Part shown: piece by piece, positions 43,420 through 53,200 of the stretch | Numbering within the stretch: position 1 is the first letter of the stretch | Layout: each line of letters begins with the position of its first letter | Assembly: GCA_903995115.1 (NCBI GenBank) | Contig: LR877147.1 | Span: forward strand, 620,001 to 684,000 | Source: Angomonas deanei | Taxonomy: Eukaryota > Euglenozoa > Kinetoplastea > Trypanosomatida > Trypanosomatidae | DNA length: 64,000 nt | Direction of reading: 5' to 3' | Translations under genes and position numbers: made by a program | The notes under the pieces: model-generated | What the model saw: the letters and a program-made list of their open reading frames with translations, nothing else | Told to the model about the DNA's origin: nothing | Databases searched by the model: none

Positions 43420-43890
43420 CGGATGGCCGGTCGACGGGAGGAGGAAGGGCGGGAGGCGTCCCTCCCTAGCCGGACAGACCCCCCAGCAAGTGCCCAGGAC
43501 ACCACCCTCCCTCCCCGTCACTTAATCCTGCCCACCCACCCTCTGGAGATGAGCGGATTCGTGCAGCCCTTGGTACCGAGGATGGGGGCGCCCCCCGTGC
43601 AGAGGTCCCCACGTCCTTCCCCCTCGCCTACCATGGCGGAGGTCGACGCCGAGCTGCACGCCCGTGTGGCGCGACGACAGCAGTTGGAGGGGGCGCTGGC
43701 CCGTCGCCAGGCGTCGGCTAGTCGCCCTCCCACAACACCGTCTCGCGATGGGTTTGACGTATTCGAGGATAATCCCTTTATACCAGTGGCGGAGACCACC
43801 CGCCCACCGCCGGGTCGACGAACCGCGGCAAAGCGGAGGAGGGCGGAAGAGGGAAATGAGCGAGGGGAGAAACACCGACGGCATCCCTGA
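43420..43890 (+). CDS. Basic, Pro/Arg-rich open frame after the RING gene (C-terminal extension or separate small gene)
   Basis: From 43420 a frame different from that of the RING protein is open to TGA 43888-43890. It encodes Pro/Ser/Arg-rich sequence with a short helical stretch (EVDAELHARVARRQQ) and a basic tail (AAKRRRAEEGNE) resembling a nuclear localisation signal. Two readings are possible. It may be the C-terminal tail of the HRD1-like protein after a frame error near 43410. Or it may be a separate gene starting at ATG 43549 (MSGFVQPLVPRMG), which follows a C/T-rich tract and GGAG. No known family was recognised. Confidence 0.4.
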   Translation, partial: RMAGRREEEGREASLPSRTDPPASAQDTTLPPRHLILPTHPLEMSGFVQPLVPRMGAPPVQRSPRPSPSPTMAEVDAELHARVARRQQLEGALARRQASASRPPTTPSRDGFDVFEDNPFIPVAETTRPPPGRRTAAKRRRAEEGNERGEKHRRHP

Positions 43891-44203
43891 GGCGATCCCG
43901 CTAAAATGTTCTTGTGCAGAACACCAACACAGATACACATTATCAGAAACAAACAAACAACAAAAAAGAGAGAGAAGAAAAGCACTTCATGAATGGCTAC
44001 CTGCTCACTCTAACAGTGTTATCGCCGCACTGTTGGATGGTTAAGCGAAACAAAAAAAACAGTTACAAAAGTGCGTGGATCGTATTTTGTTCTTCTGTTG
44101 CTCCATACAAGTGCTCTTATTCTATCCTGGCATCGACGTCATTCTTTTTTTTTTTTTTTCTTTTTCTCCTTGAAAAGAATAGAATAGAGTATCCCTCATA
44201 GCA
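43891..44203. other. Intergenic region before PHF5A
   Basis: A 313-base gap. A long T tract (44144-44159) and ...CCTCATAG lead to the PHF5A ATG. A short frame across 43914-44201 ends inside this T tract and is not considered coding. Confidence 0.5.
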
Positions 44204-44551
44204 ATGTTGCGTCACGCCAGAGACGACTTACAAATGTGCCGAAAGCGGACTGGGATGGCGGTGGGTTATGTCTGCAATCAACACGAGGGCCGGTGTGTCG
44301 TGTGCGACCTGCAATGTGACGAGATACTCCCCACCATGCGCGAGGTCCACCTCTGCGACGACTGTGGACTGGTGGCGGAAGGACAGGAGACGTGTGTGAT
44401 GTGCGGCACGGAGCGGATTAGCGAGCTGGCCTACTACTGCTCCCACTGTGTGGCGTTAGGAAAGGAGGCAGACGGGTGTCCGAGGGTGATGAATAAAACA
44501 AAGCAACAGCGGCTGGCGGTGCTGCGGGCGGCGGCGGCGGCCCCTAAATAA
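44204..44551 (+). CDS. PHF5A: PHF5A/Rds3, zinc-finger subunit of SF3b
   Basis: A 115-residue protein with the knot of Cys pairs typical of PHF5A: MCRKRTGMAVGYVCNQHEG, CVVCDLQC, HLCDDCG, CVMCG, YYCSHC and a final DGCPRVMNK. Human PHF5A has FCRKQAGVAIGRLCEKCDG and DGCPKIVN at the same places. The Cys spacing builds three zinc sites in a trefoil-knotted fold. One human zinc-ligand position appears as His (NQHEG against EKCDG). In SF3b it forms the branch-point pocket with SF3B1. With the SF3B6-like gene 27 kb upstream, the window encodes two small SF3b subunits. Confidence 0.93.
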   Translation: MLRHARDDLQMCRKRTGMAVGYVCNQHEGRCVVCDLQCDEILPTMREVHLCDDCGLVAEGQETCVMCGTERISELAYYCSHCVALGKEADGCPRVMNKTKQQRLAVLRAAAAAPK

Positions 44552-44736
44552 GATTGACAAAGATACGGTGGTTGTTACTTTATATACTTTAACTAGAAAA
44601 ACGTTGAGATGGACACATTTTTTTTTTTTTTTGTAAACCATTTTAACTCCCCTCTCTCTTTCTTGTGGTGGTGATCAAAAGAAAGTAGCATTAGTAAAAA
44701 AATAAAGTATAGTAGGATCGTAGAGATCACGCATCC

Positions 44737-45768
44737 ATGATACGGCGACAGTGGTCTATGGTCTCGCGGGGTGCCATCCCCCGCCACACGACCACTAGTC
44801 AGAGAAACCTGTTTTACCCGACGAGGGCTGTGTTAGGTTTAGAGCAGCTGCAAGACGTCCCCGCCTCCACTGACCGCAAGCCATCCGGTCTGCACCGCGG
44901 TCCTGGCAAGCGACAGACCTCCGCGAAGGAGACGGAGAAGTATCAGTTTATTAAAAAGTGGGACCTGCAGATGCAAGACGCGTGGGACGACCACGAGGCG
45001 TTTAAGGGACTTCCCAAACCAAAAGTGCAGTTTGGGAATGAGGCGACGGAGATGGTGTGGCCCTACGCGCTGCTGCTGGAGCGAGTGGTGAAGGTACACC
45101 CTTTTACCAAGTCCATCTACGTGTACTACAGTCAACGGCAAATGACCCCAGACGGGGCGAGGGCGGCGAAAGCGGCGCAGGCCTTTAGTCGTGAGTTTCT
45201 CATCCCCATCACCTTTCACAATGCACAGGTGTATGTGGAGACGGAGATGCTGCTGGAGTATAGCGAGACGCCGTGGGTCGTGCTCCACTGCATGGATGGG
45301 CGGCAGGAGATCCTCCCGGTGCGGGTGGGGGACAAGGACGCCACCCCAAAAGAGGCCGCCACCGCCCTCCTGGACGAGGTGGTCAAGACCTGCGAAAGGC
45401 TCGGCGCCTCCGTGGAGCACCCGAAGGAGATGACACAGCTGCTCAACGAGCGGCCGCTTCAGAATCAGTACCTCCGCATTAACTACCAGTGGTTCGGCGA
45501 CACCCCGGAGGAGCGCATGAGCCACCTGGTGCAGTGGGACTTTGACCCCGCGGCGGTGGAGCCCAAGATGCGGCAGCGGACGCGGCACGTGCTGGACCGC
45601 ATCAACTACGACGGCAATCTACCCACCCATCAGTCCGTGATTGCGAACGCCCACAGAGAGGCCTCCCGTATCCGCTCGCCCAAGACCACCGCAGGGCCCA
45701 AGACCTTTTTCAACTCTGCGGGCTCGAGGGCGAATGCCCGGCACGCTCGATTTGGGGATAATAAATAA
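44737..45768 (+). CDS. Mitochondrial-looking protein, possible L51/S25/CI-B8 thioredoxin-like fold
   Basis: A 343-residue protein. The first ~35 residues (MIRRQWSMVSRGAIPRHTTTS) are rich in Arg, Ser and Thr without acidic residues, a likely mitochondrial presequence. A helical, charged segment follows (~60-100), then a mixed alpha/beta region (~115-210: VKVHPFTKSIYVYYSQRQ, AAKAAQAFSREF, TPWVVLHCMDGRQEILPVRV). That layout is compatible with the thioredoxin-like fold of mL43, mS25 and NDUFA2, but this is a guess from pattern only. The C-terminal half is charged and its tail basic. A kinetoplastid mitoribosomal or complex I accessory protein is plausible; I do not recognise a specific one. Confidence 0.7.
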   Translation: MIRRQWSMVSRGAIPRHTTTSQRNLFYPTRAVLGLEQLQDVPASTDRKPSGLHRGPGKRQTSAKETEKYQFIKKWDLQMQDAWDDHEAFKGLPKPKVQFGNEATEMVWPYALLLERVVKVHPFTKSIYVYYSQRQMTPDGARAAKAAQAFSREFLIPITFHNAQVYVETEMLLEYSETPWVVLHCMDGRQEILPVRVGDKDATPKEAATALLDEVVKTCERLGASVEHPKEMTQLLNERPLQNQYLRINYQWFGDTPEERMSHLVQWDFDPAAVEPKMRQRTRHVLDRINYDGNLPTHQSVIANAHREASRIRSPKTTAGPKTFFNSAGSRANARHARFGDNK

Positions 45769-46103
45769 TAAAGAAGAATGGACTGAGTTTTATGTTTGTT
45801 TTTTGTAATGTGGTGGTGGATTGGGACGAGGCACACACACACACACATACACGACTAGGATACGCCCTCCTTCCATATAGTTTCTAGTACGAACACACAT
45901 ATCCTTTTTTTTTTTTTTATCTACACACACTCTCGAAATGTGTGCGTGACTGGAGTGCTGTTCTGTTGGTGTTTTATCCTTGCCGAATAACGCTTTCCCA
46001 CAAACATTCCTTTTTTTTTTTTTTCTATCCTTTAATAATACCGGAAGAAACTACAATTAGTCATCCTCACCATAATTAGAGTAGGAAATCAATAAATAAT
46101 AGA
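45769..46103. other. Intergenic region with T tracts
   Basis: A 335-base gap with a CA repeat near 45833-45847 and two T runs (45906-45919, 46011-46024). It precedes a very small gene. No other feature was seen. Confidence 0.5.
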
Positions 46104-46349
46104 ATGCAGTCCAGTCCAGATACACACGAGACAGTGTATGGCGCCCCTGCTGGGGATGGGGTGCGTGACCCCTACGACGATGAGGCGCTGCACATGGCAC
46201 AGCGGGACAGCAACCTACGGGAGAGGAGGATGGAGAATGAGGCCTACCGCCAGGCATGGAGTGAGCTGGCGGGGGCGGTATTCCAGGCCGCCTACACGGC
46301 AGCACTGCAGGAACAGAGGCAGCAGCTGAAACAAAAGTGGCAATCCTAG
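46104..46349 (+). CDS. Small helical protein of unknown function, 81 aa
   Basis: The frame from ATG 46104 is preceded by an A-rich leader and T tracts, as for other genes here. Residues ~28-80 are a continuous charged amphipathic helix (QRDSNLRERRMENEAYRQAW, then AALQEQRQQLKQKW). The first 27 residues are polar and Pro/Gly/Asp-rich. GC-rich codon use matches neighbouring real genes. No family was recognised. Confidence 0.6.
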   Translation: MQSSPDTHETVYGAPAGDGVRDPYDDEALHMAQRDSNLRERRMENEAYRQAWSELAGAVFQAAYTAALQEQRQQLKQKWQS

Positions 46350-46667
46350 GCGACCGAACAATGTTTTATAATTATTATTATTATTTTCGTTGTTCCCTCG
46401 TTTTTGAGTTCTACTCTTGTTTGTTTCAGGAGAAGCAGTAATGGCAGATTAGAACGCACAGGTGAGCAGCACGTCCGCTTTTTTTTTTTTTTTAAATCGG
46501 ATGCACACTCCGTAGTCATTCGAGGACTTTACATTATTTCAGCTCATGGATCCATATTGACCTTTTTTTTTTCTGTATGATGTCTTTCCCGCACCAATAT
46601 CCGAACCACCATCCCCCTTTTTCTAGTTTCTTTCACTTTTACGATTATCCAGTTAACCACACCACCC
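46350..46667. other. Intergenic region upstream of the LRR gene pair
   Basis: A 318-base gap with (TTA)-rich sequence near 46370-46386, T runs at 46478-46493 and 46563-46571, and a C/T-rich stretch before the ATG at 46668. No gene was seen. Confidence 0.45.
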
Positions 46668-47675
46668 ATGATGCACAACGACCCTACAGAAAACGCGGTT
46701 CCAGCTGCCTTCTTCGCTCAGTGGACCTCACTGCAGGTGCAGTTTGCCGAACAGTGTAACGTCAATGGCCAACTGAAGGAGGATGTTCTCCGGCTAAAGG
46801 GGGAAAAGCTCGAATGGAAGGAGGAAAACAATCAGTTGAATGTCGAAAACAGCAAGTTGAGGGACGAAAAGAAAAATTGGATCGCCGATAAGAGTGCGCT
46901 TGAGAGGAGAATTCAGGAATTGGAGGAGGAAAAGGACGAAAGGAAAGACGAAAACAGCGCTCTCGAAAAGGAAATTCAGGAACTGCGGGTACAGTTCGAC
47001 AATTCAAGTAAAGTACTACTCGATAAGTTCTATGACTGTTCAGTCGGTCAGTTTGACCTAATCGCGTTGTTTAACTATTACAAGGCGTATGGTGTTTCCG
47101 CTGATGAGATGAAGGAAACACTCACCGCCGATCACCGTGAGACGTTGACCATACCGGGTAATCTTAACTCATTAGTAGGAGAAGCCAACGTGAGAGAATT
47201 CTTTGAGACAATTGCCGCACTCCCAAATTTGAAGAGCATCACTGGCTACTTTACGAGCATCCATCACTGCTATCTACAACACAAGGAAGGTATCGTCCCT
47301 CGCAAGGTGCTGGGGGCTTTCTGCGCCGGCCGCCCGCGGACCACTTATAAACTGAACGCCGACATATGTGATAAGTTACAACTCGCTGAACTGTCCGTGT
47401 CAGACTATTTCACCACGGTGATACCTCTTCTGCCGGAGGTGACCGACGTATGGGTATCTAAAACTAAAATTACCACCCTCGACTGGTGTGCAGCACTGCC
47501 GGAAAGAATAAGAAGGGTGGACATAGATTACTGTCCCAACATACAAGACTGCACACCGCTGTTGAAGATGAAAGGATTGAAGCAGGTATGGTTCAACTCT
47601 AAAACCAATTCCTCTTTCAACGCCGTGAAAGAACAGTTAAGGGGCAAAGGCGTGACTTGTAAAATGCCGGGGTGA
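46668..47675 (+). CDS. Coiled-coil / leucine-rich-repeat protein, tandem copy A
   Basis: A 335-residue protein. Residues ~30-115 are a strong coiled coil of K/E/N/L repeats. The C-terminal ~200 residues form irregular leucine-rich units (TADHRETLTIPGNLNSLVGE, AALPNLKSITGYF, LPEVTDVWVSKTKITTLDW, IRRVDIDYCPNIQDCTPLL, LKQVWFNSKTN), ending KGVTCKMPG. There is no signal peptide or membrane segment. Codons are AT-richer than in neighbours, unlike the surrounding housekeeping genes. A homologous gene follows at 48800. I know no exact family; LRR proteins of this loose type are expanded in kinetoplastids. Confidence 0.75.
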   Translation: MMHNDPTENAVPAAFFAQWTSLQVQFAEQCNVNGQLKEDVLRLKGEKLEWKEENNQLNVENSKLRDEKKNWIADKSALERRIQELEEEKDERKDENSALEKEIQELRVQFDNSSKVLLDKFYDCSVGQFDLIALFNYYKAYGVSADEMKETLTADHRETLTIPGNLNSLVGEANVREFFETIAALPNLKSITGYFTSIHHCYLQHKEGIVPRKVLGAFCAGRPRTTYKLNADICDKLQLAELSVSDYFTTVIPLLPEVTDVWVSKTKITTLDWCAALPERIRRVDIDYCPNIQDCTPLLKMKGLKQVWFNSKTNSSFNAVKEQLRGKGVTCKMPG

Positions 47676-48799
47676 TCCCACAACTGTTCCGTCCGCCCCA
47701 CTCCTTTTATCACTTCCACTACTTTCCCGACTTCATCCCTCCAGGAAACGGGATAACTACAGATTAACCGAAGTGTCACATACACGGGTTTCTCTTATGA
47801 ACTCTTTTTTCATCATTATTTGTGTCACAATTAAAGAGCTCTTTTTTTTGTTGTTGTTGTTGTTTTCTTGTTAAAAAAAGATAGTTTTATGAAAAAATCT
47901 GAATTCTTATTATTGGAGGAATACTAGGAAAATGACCAGGTGGTGGTTCCCGTCTGAAATGGTTACGATCGTCTTTTGTGGCACTATCACCCTCTCCCAC
48001 TCCTTAGCGAATGTCCTTCACTGTACCTCCGCGGATGACCTCACCAGTATCCACACAGACCACAACAGGGATGAACGAGAAGCGAGTGGAAACTTTACGA
48101 CAGTCATTGTTCCCCCAGCTCTCTAACTTTGGTGTGCCACTGAAATGAATATAGGATGACAGGTTTTATCACATCGCGACACTCTGAACTGCTTCAAAGG
48201 AACGAGAACGTGAACAAATCAAAAATCGAGAAAGAACATCTGATATTCACCGTAGCTTGCTTTCTGCTTCTCATTGCGCACAGGTATGTCTGTGTGCTTT
48301 TTTCTCTATCTTTCTCCCAGTACGTCCATGACGATAAACCACTTACGACGGTCTTATGACCTTACTACCCCGAAAATGGATAGACGATACAGTGTTTTAC
48401 AACAAAAGGGGGCCCGCCGACTTCAATTTCCAGCAGGCGGTGTCCCGTGTCCGATAGACGTGCCTCTGCTTCACCGCTCTCTGGTAGGAATGACGAAACT
48501 GTCTATATCCGTGTTTCAGCTGAACTATTCATGTTGATAATACTTTCATGATCTGTTTGACTACTGACCTGTCCCTCATTGCTGCTTCACCCTCTACTAC
48601 ACATGTGTTTGCCAGTATTCCCGTGTGACTGGAGAGTTCCTATAAAAACACAGTAGTCGTTTGTTCGCCTTGTTCTTCCTGTGAGTATCGTGACGACGCA
48701 TTCTACGCCCCACTCTCTCCCACCTTTTTATTATTATTACCATTCGGATTTATTTCAGCCACTCAGTTGAATTTTTAACGTCTTCTTTACGTGAAATGA
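47676..48799. other. Long intergenic region between the LRR copies, partly duplicated
   Basis: At 1,124 bases this is the longest non-coding stretch in the window. Its first ~300 bases resemble the region after copy B: CTCCAGGA..CGG/GGATAACTAC..GA at ~47741-47765, and the shared block GACCAGGTGGTGGTTCCCGT at 47935. Short open frames at 47932, 48156 and 48274 are hydrophobic or mixed and lack family resemblance. The rest is unremarkable C/T-rich sequence. It may hold decayed coding sequence or long UTRs. Confidence 0.5.
47935..47960 (+). repeat. Duplicated 3'-flank block, copy A
   Basis: GACCAGGTGGTGGTTCCCGT and CTGAAATG occur here and again at 50045-50070, each ~270-350 bases after an LRR gene. 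They show that the duplication unit included the 3' flank. Confidence 0.7.
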
Positions 48800-49714
48800 A
48801 TGGCCGACACGGATCCTGTTGCCCAGTGGATCGCGCCGCAAACAGAGGCGGACACTCTCCAGGAGAACCGAGAGCTGCAAGCAGAGAACCGAGGGTTAAC
48901 CCATGAAAAGATGGCTTGGGTGGAAGAAAGATTCACTCTCAAAAACAAGTACGACACCATAACAGAGAAGTGTGCGAAAATGGCAGAAAAGCAGAGGGCT
49001 CTGGAGTCCGAAAACCGAGGGTGGCGCGAAAAGTACGACCGCCTGAATAAAGAGCACGAGAACTATAAGGCGAAAACGGCTGTCATCAACACACGTCAAA
49101 ACCAAGAACTGGAGGAAGCGCGAACTCTCCTTGCTGCGCTGCGCGAGGCGTTGGCGGAGAAAGACAATCTTATCAGAGAGATGCGCGTGACAAAAGAGGT
49201 GGATGACTTGAGGGCGTGCTTGTTGAAAGAGTGTTATGACCGTACAACTGAACAGTTGGATCTGATCAAGGTGTTTAACTATTGCAAGAAAAATCGCATT
49301 TCTGTTAATGTGCTTAAAGGTGTGCTCACCTCAGATCACCGCGCGACGCTGACTCTACCTAAAAAACTGGACTCTTTAGTGGGGGAGGACAGTGTGAAAG
49401 AGTTCTTTGACGCAATCGTTGCTGCACTCCCAAACCTGCAGAGCATTACTGGCTACTTTAAGAGCGTTAGGGATTGCTACACACAGTACAAGCAGGGTAA
49501 CGTCCCTCGTAAAGTACTGGAGGCGTATTGCGCCGGCTACGGCAGACCCACTTATGAACTTTCGTGCAAACTCGTTCGCTCTTTAGGGTCTTCTAAACTG
49601 TCGGTGTCAGAGTACCTCTCCACGGTGCTGCCTCTCCTGCCGCAGGTAACCGAAGTGACCCTATACGAGACCAATATTACCACCCTTGACTGGTGTGCAG
49701 CACTCCCAACATAA
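48800..49714 (+). CDS. Coiled-coil / leucine-rich-repeat protein, tandem copy B, C-terminally truncated
   Basis: A 304-residue paralogue of the gene at 46668 with the same order: coiled coil (~20-130), then the LRR part (TSDHRATLTLPKKLDSLVGE, AALPNLQSITGYF, LPQVTEVTLYETNITTLDW). It stops at ...CAALPT. Compared with copy A, 37 bases are missing after GCAGCACT (about 49706); this shifts the frame and brings an early stop. Recognisable remnants of the lost end continue to ~49840. The protein may still be made in shortened form, or the gene may be early in decay. ATG 48800 is the start; an upstream ATG at 48796 is out of frame. Confidence 0.6.
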   Translation: MADTDPVAQWIAPQTEADTLQENRELQAENRGLTHEKMAWVEERFTLKNKYDTITEKCAKMAEKQRALESENRGWREKYDRLNKEHENYKAKTAVINTRQNQELEEARTLLAALREALAEKDNLIREMRVTKEVDDLRACLLKECYDRTTEQLDLIKVFNYCKKNRISVNVLKGVLTSDHRATLTLPKKLDSLVGEDSVKEFFDAIVAALPNLQSITGYFKSVRDCYTQYKQGNVPRKVLEAYCAGYGRPTYELSCKLVRSLGSSKLSVSEYLSTVLPLLPQVTEVTLYETNITTLDWCAALPT

Positions 49715-50202
49715 AAGACCACACACCGCTACGGAAGAGGAAAGGATGAAAGGTCGTTTACTGCAACGCCTGGCCCCTTTTTCATCCCTCCATGCGGTGA
49801 AAGAGGAATTAGCCAGTAAAGGCGTGATTTGGGAAGTCCGTGTAAAATACCACGCTTTCCTTCCGTTGCCACACATGCTTTACCACTTCCGCCACTTTCC
49901 TGGTTTCATTCTCCAGGAGGCGGAATAACTACGGATTTTACCGACGTGCCACGTACGCCGGTTGTTCTTATGAACTAGCTTTTTTTTTTTTTTTTTAAGT
50001 TCATTTCTTTTGTTTTCTTATTATTGGATAAATACCAGTAAAACGACCAGGTGGTGGTTCCCGTCTGAAATGATCCCTTCGGTGTGTGTACTCCATGTTC
50101 ATCACATTTTTTTTTTTTTTGATAATTGTTGTTATCGCTTAACCTCCACTTTTTCTTCAGTAGGAATCAATACAAAAGAATAAATAATAATAATAATTAG
50201 AT
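49715..50202. other. Intergenic region with the LRR copy B remnant and 3' flank
   Basis: Of these 488 bases, ~49715-49840 align with the lost 3' coding part of the LRR family (for example GCGGTGAAAGAGGAATTAGC against GCCGTGAAAGAACAGTTAAG). The next part matches the 3' flank of copy A. T runs at 49980-49996 and 50107-50120 and ...TTCTTCAG at ~50160 lead to the CFAP65 start. Confidence 0.6.
50045..50070 (+). repeat. Duplicated 3'-flank block, copy B
   Basis: Partner of the block at 47935, preceded in both places by TTCTTATTATTGGA and a short AT-rich stretch. It probably marks the right edge of the second LRR duplication unit. Confidence 0.7.
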
Positions 50203-53200
50203 ATGACGGAATTAGGAACCACTAGAAAGCAACGTCAGCGCAAGTTAGGAATTGACTGCCCGGACCGTCTCGTATGGAAGTCCTGGGATGCCGGAGAGGA
50301 GCATAGGAAGAAGATTATTATTAAAAACGTAGACGCAAGGGCACAGACCGTTTTCTACAAGCTCCCCCAAGCCAAGACCACCTTTATCATGGACTACCCC
50401 GAGCCCACCACTCTCAGCAGCGGCATGTCGCTAGAAGTAGAGATCCGTTTCTGCCCAACCAAGGTGGTGGAGATACACGACGTGGTGGAGATTACCGTCA
50501 AGGGGCGGGGCTCCTTCCCGGTCTACCTGGACTGTCTCACCCCGTTTGCGAAGGTGACCGCACCCAAGTCGGAGGACTTTGGCTACGTGGCGGTGATGAG
50601 CACGAGCACGAGGACGATCCCCGTCAAGAACATTGGCACCGTTCCGCTGGATTACTACTGGGAGGTCCCGGAGCCGTTTTCCATTCAACCCTCGGAGGGA
50701 ACCTTGCCGATAGGGGAGACGGTGCAGTTGGAGGTGTCCTTCACCCCGACGGACGGGATGGTGGGGGTGGGTCAGGCGGTGTGCAAAATGTCGGACAATG
50801 AAGAAGTGCTAACGGTGGTGCAGTTCTCTGGCATCGGAAAGTACCCTTTTATCCGCTTCCTGAAGGACACGGAGGAGATTGTGGAGAAGCCAGTCCACCG
50901 GCGTGCCGCGCTGGTCGAGCCGGTAGATCATGTGCGGTCCCTCATGAACTTTAAGGAGGTGATGGTGGGGAAGACGGTCGTCAGCGAGGTGATCCTGGAG
51001 AACCCCTCGCCGGTCGATGCCACCGTTACACTGGGGGTACAGGAAAACGAACTGCCAAACGCTTTTGAGGTGTCTCCATCCCAGACGGTCATCATCCCAA
51101 GTGGGGGACAAAAAGAGTTCAAGGTGACCTTTCACGCGAGGGACGCCGGCGTCTTGGCGCGGAGCGTATTCGAGTGGAAAACCGTCGCCGGCAACACCAT
51201 CTGCCTCGAGACGAAAGGCGCCGTCCTCGGTCCACGGGTGAAGAGCTCGACCAACTACCTGAACTACGGCACAGTGGACTTGGAGAAGATGCCATCGGAG
51301 AAGGAGCGGACGAGGGCGATTCAGCTAAAGAATGGGTCAGATGTGGTGGCACACTACCAAGTAGTCTGCACCAGCCCGGGCGCCTCCTTCTCGGTGTCCC
51401 CGTGTGCCGGTGCCATTCCCGCGAAGGGAAGCGTCGTGGTGAAAATTACCTTCCAGCCCACCCTCCCAATGAACTACCTTCGTCGTTTGTTTCTTCTCGT
51501 GAAGGACGCCGAGGATGCCCTCTTCGTTGATGTATTTGGTACCGCCTACAATCAAGACAGTCGACCACTGTCGTTTGGGCTGCCGCAGGTGGAGGCGTTC
51601 TTTCTGCGATTGGCGAGGGGGTTAGGGCAGCGCACCCCGGAGGAGCTGGAGCAGATGGCAAATCTCGTCGAGCGGGATGTCACCCCCGGCAATGAGGAGG
51701 AGGCTCTGACACTGAACACATGGCGAGATATCGAGATGGAAACCAACGCCGCCGATACGTTAGACACCGCCGTCACCAAATGGGGTAAAAAGCGGCGCGG
51801 TCGCATCACCCTGCAGGAGACGCTACCGTTTCCCCCTGCACTGCTCCCTTTTAACGTGGACAATAAACCGCTGCTTTTTGATGTCCAACACCCACAGACG
51901 CAGAGTGTTTCCGTTTTCAATAGCACCCCCTCCGTCGCCGAGGCGGCCTGGTTCGTCCCGAACAACTCGCCGTTCGTTGTGCTCCCACAGACACAGGAGG
52001 TGATGCCAGGGGAGACGGTGCACTTCCAGGTGTCCCTGCGTAGCCAGGCGGCGGCGGTGGACAGGGCACAGTATCTGGAGTGCTACGTGAACTACAAGCA
52101 AATGCGGTCGTTCCGTTTCGTGGAGGAAAAGTCCTTCACGCCCCCACACTGCTTTACCGTGCTCTGCTGCATGGAGAAGAATGCGAATAATAATAGTAAT
52201 GGTAGTAACCCGTCCGGCGCGAGTGAGGCGGCCACACTCGTCACGTTTGGAGTGCCGCATGTTCGGTTTCCGAGCACCAAGGTTGGCGTACCTAGCTTCC
52301 GTGTGGCGGCGCTGCAGAACAGGAGTGATCGAGATTTCTTTTACGACATGCGCAATGTCAACATTGGCAAAGTTAGTGAAAAGGACGCCAAGAATGTCTA
52401 CGTGAACGTGACCCACGCCGACGGCAATACCAGGTGTGTGGGGTTTGCAGAGGACGGCACCAACGCGGAGAGTAGCTCGGTCGTCTTCAACTGCTACCCC
52501 GCCTCCGGGGCGGTCGCGGCGCAGTCCCAGGTACTGACCCTACTGCAGTTTCTTCCCACCCTCCACGCCACCTACGACGGGGAGGCCACCTTCACGTTGG
52601 GGAACAACATTAAGGATAGTGTGCGGCTGCCCATCGGGGTGGAGGCCGACATCCCGCGGCTACTCTGGGAGGACTGCGAGGAGGAGATCCTCTTCTGCCC
52701 CACCTGTGTGACCGGCGAGAGTAGGAAGGAGGTGTACATCCGTAACCCCACCCCCCTCTCCCTCTCCTACCGCTTCGAGTGGAGTGACGAACTGCTGGGG
52801 GTGGCCCGGGTGGAGCCGTCGAGTGGGGTGGTGGGGCCGGAGGAGCGGCAGCTGGTGACCCTCTTCTTCAGTCCGGAGAAGGCACGTCGGTATAGCGGGA
52901 GGGTGGACCTCCTCGTGATGGACCTCGCCAGCCGGGCAGAGCCCCCGTCGTACCTCCCCACACGAGACTGCATGAATGCCATCACCGGCGGTGGAGACGA
53001 GGAGCGCAAGGAGGCACGGGTAGTGATGCGAGAGTACATGGTGAGCATGCCCTTCCGAGGGGAGGGCGCCTACGGCATTTTAGAACTAGAACCCACCACG
53101 ATGAGTCTCCGTGACGTCGACTGTGGGACCCCACAGGTGGTGTCTTTCAACCTCTTCAATAGCGGCACATGCCCGCTGCAGTACCAGGTGCGTCACTTCC

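Noticed and set aside
47932-48537. Short open frames between the two LRR genes
   Set aside because: No family resemblance; the first overlaps a block that is repeated after the second LRR copy and is better explained as duplicated 3' flank.
46668-50070. Possible retroelement behind the repeats
   Set aside because: No reverse transcriptase, integrase or endonuclease motif, terminal repeat or target-site duplication was seen; an ordinary tandem gene duplication explains the pattern.
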